A stretch of DNA of 11,851 bases. Source: Candidatus Cloacimonadota bacterium (GTDB lineage Bacteria; Cloacimonadota; Cloacimonadia; Cloacimonadales; TCS61). A model generated the notes under the pieces. That model was not told the origin of the DNA and made no database searches. It was given only the letters and a program-made list of their open reading frames with translations. Positions 7,380 through 11,851 of this stretch are shown here, one piece after another; the stretch's first letter is position 1; every line of letters begins with the position of its first letter. Made by a program: the position numbers and the translations under genes. The stretch is taken from NCBI GenBank assembly GCA_030638385.1, contig DAOWES010000184.1:1-11851 (forward strand), written 5' to 3'.

Positions 7380-8813
7380 ATGTCAAAAAAACAGAAGTTA
7401 ACAGAAAAAGGAATATTTTCTAGTCTGATAAAATTAGCTTTGCCAATTATGGCAACTTCTTTTGTGCAGATGACTTATAATATGGTAGATATGATTTGGC
7501 TCGGAAGAGCAGGCAGTAGTCATGTGGCAGCAGCGGGAACTGCCGGTTTTTTCGTTTGGTTTGGTTTTGCCTTTATTCTAATTTCCAAAATTGGAGCAGA
7601 AGTGGGAGTGGCTCAATCAATCGGGAAGAATGATGAGATTGCCGCACGAGATTTTGCTAGAAATGCAATTCAACTTAATATTGGTTTAGCAGTGGTTTAT
7701 GGACTCTTTTTGTTTATTTTTAAAACAAAATTAATTGCCTTTTTTCAAATTGCCGATGCTGGAGTAAATATGATGTCTGAATCATATTTGGGAGTTATTG
7801 CCTGCGGTATCTTATTTATGTTTTTAAATCCGGTTTTTTCGGGAATTTTTAATGGTTTGGGTGAGAGTAAAGTTCCATTTTATGTAAATACGATCGGCTT
7901 GATAACCAATATTATTTTAGACCCTATTCTCATTTTTGGAATTGGACCAATTCCGGCAATGGGGGTTTTAGGTGCTGCAATTGCAACAATATTTTCTCAA
8001 TTCATCGTAACAGTTTGTTTTCTTTTATTGATGTGGGGAAAACGTGCACCATTCTCCGAATTTCATCTATTTATTCTACCAATGAAAAGTTATATGCAAA
8101 AGATATTTAAGTTTGGAACTCCGGTAGCATTGCAGTCCGGCTTATTCTCAATTTTTGCAATATTGATTGCACGAATCATCGCACATTGGGGGCCCATTCC
8201 CATTGCTGTGCAAAAAGTAGGTTCTCAAATTGAAGCAATTTCCTGGATGACGGCGAGTGGCTTTTCAACAGCCTTAAGCTCATTTGTCGGGCAAAATTTT
8301 GGTGCCAAAAAATGGGATAGAATTTGGAAAGGATATATTGCCGGCATTAGTGCCGTTTCTGTGATCGGGATAATTGCATCAGCATTACTCATTTTCTTAG
8401 CAGAACCAATTTTCAGTTTATTTATACCGGAGCCGGAAGCAATAAAAGTGGGAGTAGTTTACTTGCGGATCTTGGGAGTTTCCCAGCTATTTATGTGTTT
8501 GGAGATAACTACGGCCGGCGCTTTTAACGGATTGGGCAAAACAGTACCTCCGTCAATTGTAAGCATCATATTTACCGGAGCAAGAGTTCCGGCTGCGATG
8601 TTCTTATCCTCAGCTGCATTATTGGGTTTACCGGGAGTGTGGTGGAGCATTAGTGCTTCCAGTATATTCAAGGGTGTGATCTTAGTAGTTTGGTTTATTT
8701 TTTTCCTTAAGAAACATCCAACGATTACCGTTCCTAAGCTTACATACAAAACTTTATTCAAATGGGATTTACGTTATTTGAGAGATAAACGCGGGATTAG
8801 CGGTAAAATTTAA
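7380..8813 (+). CDS. MATE family multidrug/toxin efflux transporter
   Basis: 477 residues, the standard MATE length. The N-terminus shows the family pattern: LALPIMATSFVQMTYNMVD (about 19-37), then WLGRAGSSHVAAAG, with two homologous halves (roughly 15-225 and 240-450) and about 12 hydrophobic helices. MATE proteins export cationic or amphipathic compounds from the cytoplasm in exchange for Na+ or H+. The substrate cannot be read from the sequence. A charged tail of about 25 residues follows the last helix. It is divergent from kdd with a 288-bp shared upstream region, so a link to lysine metabolism is possible but unproven. The group II intron lies tail-to-tail downstream. Confidence 0.93.
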   Translation: MSKKQKLTEKGIFSSLIKLALPIMATSFVQMTYNMVDMIWLGRAGSSHVAAAGTAGFFVWFGFAFILISKIGAEVGVAQSIGKNDEIAARDFARNAIQLNIGLAVVYGLFLFIFKTKLIAFFQIADAGVNMMSESYLGVIACGILFMFLNPVFSGIFNGLGESKVPFYVNTIGLITNIILDPILIFGIGPIPAMGVLGAAIATIFSQFIVTVCFLLLMWGKRAPFSEFHLFILPMKSYMQKIFKFGTPVALQSGLFSIFAILIARIIAHWGPIPIAVQKVGSQIEAISWMTASGFSTALSSFVGQNFGAKKWDRIWKGYIAGISAVSVIGIIASALLIFLAEPIFSLFIPEPEAIKVGVVYLRILGVSQLFMCLEITTAGAFNGLGKTVPPSIVSIIFTGARVPAAMFLSSAALLGLPGVWWSISASSIFKGVILVVWFIFFLKKHPTITVPKLTYKTLFKWDLRYLRDKRGISGKI

Positions 8814-8864
8814 AGGTCTTTTGGGCGGAGTGATAATAACATCATACGGTTTTATCCTTCGCCC

Positions 8865-8894
8865 TTTCCCGATAGGTTAAAACCTATCGGGAAA
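8865..8894. repeat. Perfect 30-bp palindrome downstream of the MATE gene
   Basis: TTTCCCGATAGGTT (8865-8878) and its exact complement (8881-8894) flank two bases. It lies between the MATE stop and the intron 3' end. It could end transcription from the MATE side, but no clear U-tract follows on either strand, so a dispersed palindromic repeat is as likely. A weaker imperfect hairpin (GGGCG at 8823-8827 with CGCCC at 8860-8864) precedes it. Confidence 0.6.
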
Positions 8895-8925
8895 ATAAAT
8901 AAAATCCTGCGGATTAAAATAGACA

Positions 8926-8995
8926 GTAGAGTAGAAGCAGGATTACTCCTGCTCCCCTCATCAAACCGTGCATGCGGTTTTCCCGCACACGGCTT
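8926..8995 (-). ncRNA. Group II intron domains V and VI
   Basis: Domain V (8995-8963) starts AAGCCGTG, carrying the AGC catalytic triad. Its upper stem is TGCGG/CCGCA closed by a GAAAA loop, and its lower arm ends CACGGTTT. Domain VI follows: GGAGCAGGA pairs with TCCTGCTTC around a GTAA loop, then a bulged A at position -7 (8932), then GAG pairing with CTC, and the terminal TAC. The bulged A is the expected branch-point nucleotide for lariat formation. Confidence 0.92.
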
Positions 8996-9028
8996 ACCGA
9001 CAAAGTTCATTGCAAGCATTCACAGTCA

Positions 9029-10363
9029 TCAGACGTAATTGTATTTTATGGGGTTGATAAGGCCATGCCTTTTTTCAAGTACCTCAAAAGCATTTTGGCG
9101 ATAAAGCTTACATTTACGCTGACTCTTTCTACGGTAATATCGATGCAGCCTCTGCATCACATACCAGCGTAATTTTCGTTTCGCTTTCTTGGGATAACTA
9201 ACTTGAGGGATGGTTATGTAATTCAGCCATCCCCTTAGTATGGGGTTTAATCCTTTTGAAAGCTCATAAGGATTTTTATGTCCGTTATACCTGAGATATT
9301 CCTTGATACGTTTACGGACATTCTTCTCACTTTCCTTCCTCGGTATGATATTGAGATACTTCTGCTTTTTCCCATAAATATCTCGATCATAACGGAATGT
9401 AAAACCAAGAAAATCAAAAGGCTCATCTTGGTTGTTAACCAAGTGTGATTTTTCCGTATTCACCATCAGTTCCATTTTGTCTAACATACCATGCAGATAG
9501 CTTAGACAGTGTTGAGGAATTCTGCGTCCCATTAACACAAAATCATCCGCGTAACGAACTATAGTTACACCATATTTGAAAAACGCTCCATCTTTTCTGT
9601 TTACTGCTTTATCAACCAGATTCAGGTAGATATTGGCAAGCAAAGGTGAGATTATTCCACCCTGGGGTGTTCCTGTGTTGTTCTTATTCAGTTTGTTATC
9701 TTCAAATATGGGAGCTTTCAGCCATTGCCGGATTAGTTTTAAGATTCTCCGATCAGTGACTCTTTGCTCTACCAGATACATTAGTTTGTCATGGGGGATC
9801 GTATCAAAATAACCCGATAAATCAGCATCATATACCTCATTCCTACCGGATTTTAGGTTAGATGCAATTGCTGTCACCGCATCATGAGCAGAACGTTTAG
9901 GACGAAATCCGTATGAACAGTCTTCAAAGTCGGCTTCGAATATCGGTTCCACAATCAACTTACAACACATCTGCACGATACGATCTCTTACGGTTGGAAT
10001 TCCTAACGGACGAAGTTTACCATTTGATTTAGGTATGTACACCCGCAGAATCGGCTGGGCTTTATACGTTTCGGCTTTAAGTTCTCGGGCTATTTCCAAA
10101 AGGTATTCATCAACACCGAAATGGACTACATCGGAGATCTTAACCTTATCGTATCCTGCCGCACCACCATTAGCTTTCACTCGTTTCCAAGCTTCTCGCA
10201 AAAAGTAACCAATACTAAGTTTGTCATACAAAACATAAAAGCGAAAATCCTTTTCCTGCTTGGCTTTGCAATATAACTTACGTTGAAAAACACGCACTCT
10301 TTCTTTATCGGTCATAGCCGATTTGGGTTTGTTTGTTAGATTTTCATCAATCACAAAATACAT
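9029..10363 (-). CDS. ltrA: Group II intron-encoded reverse transcriptase/maturase
   Basis: 444 residues from the ATG at 10363. Reverse transcriptase blocks in order: KLRPLGIPTVRDRI (about 116-129), YGFRPKRSAHDA (about 151-162), DADLSGYFD with the first catalytic Asp near 181, GTPQGGIISPLLANIYL (from about 231), and YADD at 271-274 with the two other catalytic Asps. The C-terminal part, about 315-425 with LNPILRGWLNYI, is the maturase (X) domain, which helps the intron RNA fold. No HNH endonuclease domain follows, so target cleavage probably relies on replication intermediates. The frame is open back to a TTG at 10426, but that part overlaps conserved intron RNA, so I prefer the ATG at 10363. 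ATG 10315 (MTDKERVRVFQRKLY) is another possible start and no start has a good ribosome binding site. Confidence 0.93.
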   Translation of the reverse strand: MYFVIDENLTNKPKSAMTDKERVRVFQRKLYCKAKQEKDFRFYVLYDKLSIGYFLREAWKRVKANGGAAGYDKVKISDVVHFGVDEYLLEIARELKAETYKAQPILRVYIPKSNGKLRPLGIPTVRDRIVQMCCKLIVEPIFEADFEDCSYGFRPKRSAHDAVTAIASNLKSGRNEVYDADLSGYFDTIPHDKLMYLVEQRVTDRRILKLIRQWLKAPIFEDNKLNKNNTGTPQGGIISPLLANIYLNLVDKAVNRKDGAFFKYGVTIVRYADDFVLMGRRIPQHCLSYLHGMLDKMELMVNTEKSHLVNNQDEPFDFLGFTFRYDRDIYGKKQKYLNIIPRKESEKNVRKRIKEYLRYNGHKNPYELSKGLNPILRGWLNYITIPQVSYPKKAKRKLRWYVMQRLHRYYRRKSQRKCKLYRQNAFEVLEKRHGLINPIKYNYV

Positions 10364-10390
10364 CCTTTTCTTGTAAATTTCTTTGAAGTA

Positions 10391-10834
10391 ATGCCCCTTT
10401 GCTCCATCTGAGTTATGTTGTCTCAAATATCAACACTACTATGGGCATCTCCGACTTCCTGACCATCCAGCGAGCACTTCGATTAATCTTATAGATCGCT
10501 GTTTAAGGTTGCCAAACCCTGATGAACAGGAGATCTCACGTTCATCACATAATCCTTTTTAAGCACGCCATCAGTTATAACTCCGACAATCTCTGATAGT
10601 GCATATTTCCGTTTCTTCCTATCAGATTACAGGCTTCATCCAATCTGACAGACTGGCCGATTGCAAAGGTTTAACGAAGCTAGACCTGTTCACTTTCGTT
10701 ACGGCTTACTTAACGATTCAAAGAGCTTAGACTACCTCATTACTGAAAACAGTCTTCTTTTTCACTTCTACCTGAACGGAAAATTAGGTAGACTGGATTT
10801 TCACCAGCTGACTATATAACGCCTCGTGACGCAC
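10391..10834 (-). ncRNA. Group II intron domains I-III (5' ribozyme part)
   Basis: The 440 bases before the maturase gene contain the 5' GTGCG, the domain I stem around CAGCTGG, and a hairpin GATGAAC/GTTCATC (10546-10540 with 10527-10521) whose 12-base loop GTGAGATCTCCT is a plausible exon-binding site 1: AGATC in it pairs with GATCT at -6 to -2 of the 5' exon. A second candidate is CAGATT at 10647-10642, which pairs with all six of GATCTG if one G-U pair is allowed. Near 10440-10390 the segments GCCCATAGTAGTGTTGA and GGAGCAAAGGGGC resemble the conserved domain II-III end of bacterial introns. Confidence 0.8.
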
Positions 10835-10862
10835 CAGATCAACACAGATGAGCACAGATTTG
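10835..10862 (-). repeat. Dispersed 10-bp-period repeat split by the intron
   Basis: On the minus strand the units ATCTGTGCTC and ATCTGTGTTG are followed by ATCTG, where the intron begins. The missing TGTCT is the first sequence after the intron 3' end (8925-8921). Rejoined, this gives three 10-bp units in phase. The same type of repeat occurs at 1386-1405. Confidence 0.8.
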
Positions 10863-10876
10863 TGTGATTATGGCTT

Positions 10877-11320
10877 ACTCAAAAATAGGAAGAACACGAA
10901 GAAGAAAATAGCAAAATGTGAATAATCCCCTCTAATAGAGGGGTGGAACTCCCTTTCCTGGGATATATCGTTTTGCTGCGAGTCATAGATATCGTTCTTC
11001 ACTTTGTTCAGAGCCGAATCTTAGCTGACCGGGGTGTGTGAAATATTCACCTGTAATCCCCTCATCCGGCTGTCCTTCTCCCTGCAGATATCGTTCTTGT
11101 CGAAATCGTTTTTCTGCGAAAAGCCGATTCGTAGCCGACTCCCGAGATCGTTTGCTATCGCAAGCCGACTCGCAGAAGGAACATGAGAATAGCAAGAAGA
11201 ATAAAAAAGGCAAAGCAGTCATGAGATGACAAATCCCTAAGCTGTCCCCATTTACAAGGGGACAGTTTGGGGGACTTTTGCGAGTCGGGGTGAGGTTTTA
11301 CAAAACACTTAATTACATGA
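10877..11320. other. Gene-poor intergenic region with repeat debris
   Basis: No convincing gene. Open frames exist on both strands (minus 11222-10983, plus 11038-11229), but they overlap each other, are rich in Arg/Ser/Cys, lack ribosome binding sites and match no family I know. The stretch contains a hairpin at 10927-10943 (CCCCTCT/AGAGGGG, three-base loop), another at 11242-11265 (CTGTCCCC/GGGGACAG, eight-base loop), a nine-base inverted pair CCGACTCGC (11165-11173) and GCGAGTCGG (11280-11288), and the ATCGTT repeats listed separately. It is more GC-rich than the genes around it. Probably an accumulation of dispersed intergenic repeats. Confidence 0.6.
10967..11175 (+). repeat. Degenerate ATCGTT-led repeat, five copies
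   Basis: ATCGTT starts at 10967, 10991, 11090, 11105 and 11147. In several copies it is followed by a similar tail: TTTCTGCGAAAAGCCGATTC in one, TGCTATCGCAAGCCGACTC in another, CTTCACTTTG then AGAGCCGAATC in a third. The copies are imperfect and irregularly spaced (24, 99, 15 and 42 bp). They look like decayed copies of a roughly 35-40 bp unit rather than a working array. Confidence 0.45.
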
Positions 11321-11333
11321 AGAGGAGTTAAAT

Positions 11334-11372
11334 ATGAATATGTATTTTGAAAAAGAATTTGACCCTAAATAG
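11334..11372 (+). CDS. 12-codon ORF with strong ribosome binding site
   Basis: ATG at 11334 is preceded six bases earlier by AGAGGAG, as good as any site in the window, but the frame stops after 12 residues (MNMYFEKEFDPK). It may be a remnant of a gene whose body has been lost, or a leader peptide for the FG-GAP gene 226 bp downstream. There are no runs of one amino acid that would suggest an amino-acid attenuator. I do not recognise it. Confidence 0.3.
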   Translation: MNMYFEKEFDPK

Positions 11373-11598
11373 ATTAATTTCCCTTTTTTGTTCGGGGTTG
11401 CTAAAAGATAAATCTAAATAAGCAATAATATACTTTTAGCGCAGGGGCATAATTTATTTCTTAGTAAAATTTTCATAAAATATAAAGAGTATCAGTAGAT
11501 GGTGGCTTTCAAACTAATATATAAAAGTAGGATTACTACTGATAGATTCTGTGCCAGAAGTTAAAAAAATAACTTTAATGAAATAAGTAGGAGAAAAA
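11373..11598 (+). promoter_or_regulatory. AT-rich, possibly structured leader of the FG-GAP gene
   Basis: No gene. It holds two inverted repeats: GCTAAAAG/CTTTTAGC (11400-11407, 11433-11440) and TATCAGTAG/CTACTGATA (11490-11498, 11536-11544). The last arm can pair instead with AGTAG at 11526-11530 to make a small local hairpin, so two exclusive folds are possible. A weak -10-like TATAAA lies at 11481-11486. The downstream gene's ribosome binding site (TAGGAG, 11588-11593) lies five bases before its ATG. No known riboswitch family is recognisable. Confidence 0.3.
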
Positions 11599-11851
11599 AT
11601 GAAAAAAGTTATATTGATAAGTTGTTTAATTGTTTTTGCCTTTTTGCTTTATGCAGAAAATCAGATGGAGTTAATGGCGGAACTTACTGGCGAGCATCCT
11701 CAATCTCGATTTGGATTTCAATCTAGAAGTTTAGATTTCAATGGAGATGGCATTGATGATCTTGTTGTAAGTGCTGACAGATGGGACCCTGATTTTGAAG
11801 GAGATTATGGCCAACCATGGTCATGGGGTAAAATCTATTTCTATTTTGGCA
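11599..11851 (+). CDS. Exported FG-GAP repeat protein, 5' end only
   Basis: The first 84 codons are in the window and the gene runs off the right edge. The signal peptide is MKK, a hydrophobic core to residue 18, and probable cleavage after LYA (residue 19). The mature part begins an FG-GAP (integrin-alpha-type beta-propeller) repeat: RFGF at 37-40 and DFNGDGIDDLVV (46-57), whose D46, N48, D50 and D53/D54 are in Ca2+-binding loop positions. Such proteins are secreted or surface-attached and often carry a C-terminal sorting domain; that part is not visible. TAGGAG five bases upstream supports the start. Function beyond surface or adhesion-like is unknown. Confidence 0.85.
   Translation, partial: MKKVILISCLIVFAFLLYAENQMELMAELTGEHPQSRFGFQSRSLDFNGDGIDDLVVSADRWDPDFEGDYGQPWSWGKIYFYFG

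Larger units (their letters stand above)
8926..10834 (-). mobile_element. Complete group II intron (1909 nt) with RT/maturase
   Basis: On the minus strand the element begins GTGCGTCACGAGG, followed by the domain I block CAGCTGGTGAAAATCCAGTC, and ends at domain VI with CTACTCTAC. It encodes an RT/maturase in domain IV. Domain V is present at 8995-8963. The ends are supported independently: deleting 8926-10834 joins flanks into three in-phase units of a 10-bp repeat (CACAGATNNN on the plus strand). Nothing is visibly truncated: 5' end, catalytic domain V, branch-point A and the YADD motif are all intact, so it may be active for splicing and retrohoming. Likely one of the bacterial (non-organellar) subclasses; I cannot assign the subclass with certainty. 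It lies in an intergenic repeat and disrupts no visible gene. Confidence 0.93.

Noticed and set aside
9029..10426. Retron or diversity-generating retroelement reverse transcriptase
   Set aside because: The RT has a maturase domain and lies between a group II 5' end and domains V/VI. No msr/msd or template/variable repeat pair is visible.
10983..11229. Overlapping open frames on both strands (79 and 63 codons)
   Set aside because: No ribosome binding site, no family resemblance, low-complexity composition, and they coincide with degenerate repeats and hairpins.
1..11851. CRISPR array, tRNA or rRNA
   Set aside because: No regularly spaced identical repeats with unique spacers and no tRNA or rRNA signatures were seen on either strand.

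Overview
The window comes from an AT-rich bacterium that ferments lysine. The core is a leftward operon: kdd, kamA, kamB, kamC, then a GWxTD-domain protein. A LemA/TPM gene pair follows. Combined with a secreted FG-GAP protein and abundant dispersed intergenic repeats, this suggests Candidatus Cloacimonadota or a related anaerobe (Fusobacteria- or Bacteroidetes-like). The taxonomic guess is inference; no rRNA or tRNA gene is present to fix it.

Layout. 1-1238 (minus): a TPM-domain membrane protein running off the left edge, preceded in transcription order by lemA. 1239-1430: intergenic, with a candidate terminator and one copy of a 10-bp-period dispersed repeat. 1431-7091 (minus): the lysine degradation operon. 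KamA converts L-lysine to beta-lysine, and Kdd oxidises 3,5-diaminohexanoate further down the pathway. KamB and KamC are P-loop and MutS-like ATPases known as reactivation factors for the B12-dependent aminomutase KamDE, which is not in this window. A hairpin with a U-tract separates kdd from kamA, and the GWxTD gene overlaps kamC by one base. 7092-7379: divergent promoter region. 7380-8813 (plus): a MATE-family exporter.

8926-10834 (minus) is a complete group II intron of 1909 nt: 5' GTGCG end, folded domains I-III, an RT/maturase with intact YADD, domain V, and domain VI with a bulged A seven bases from the 3' end. Its ends can be fixed to the base, because removing it joins flanks that form a third unit of a 10-bp repeat (ATCTG + TGTCT). 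It sits inside a copy of the same intergenic repeat type that occurs at 1386-1405.

10835-11598 is about 760 bp without a convincing gene. It holds repeat debris, small hairpins, a degenerate ATCGTT repeat, a 12-codon ORF with a strong ribosome binding site, and a structured leader. At 11599 a secreted FG-GAP repeat protein begins and runs off the right edge.
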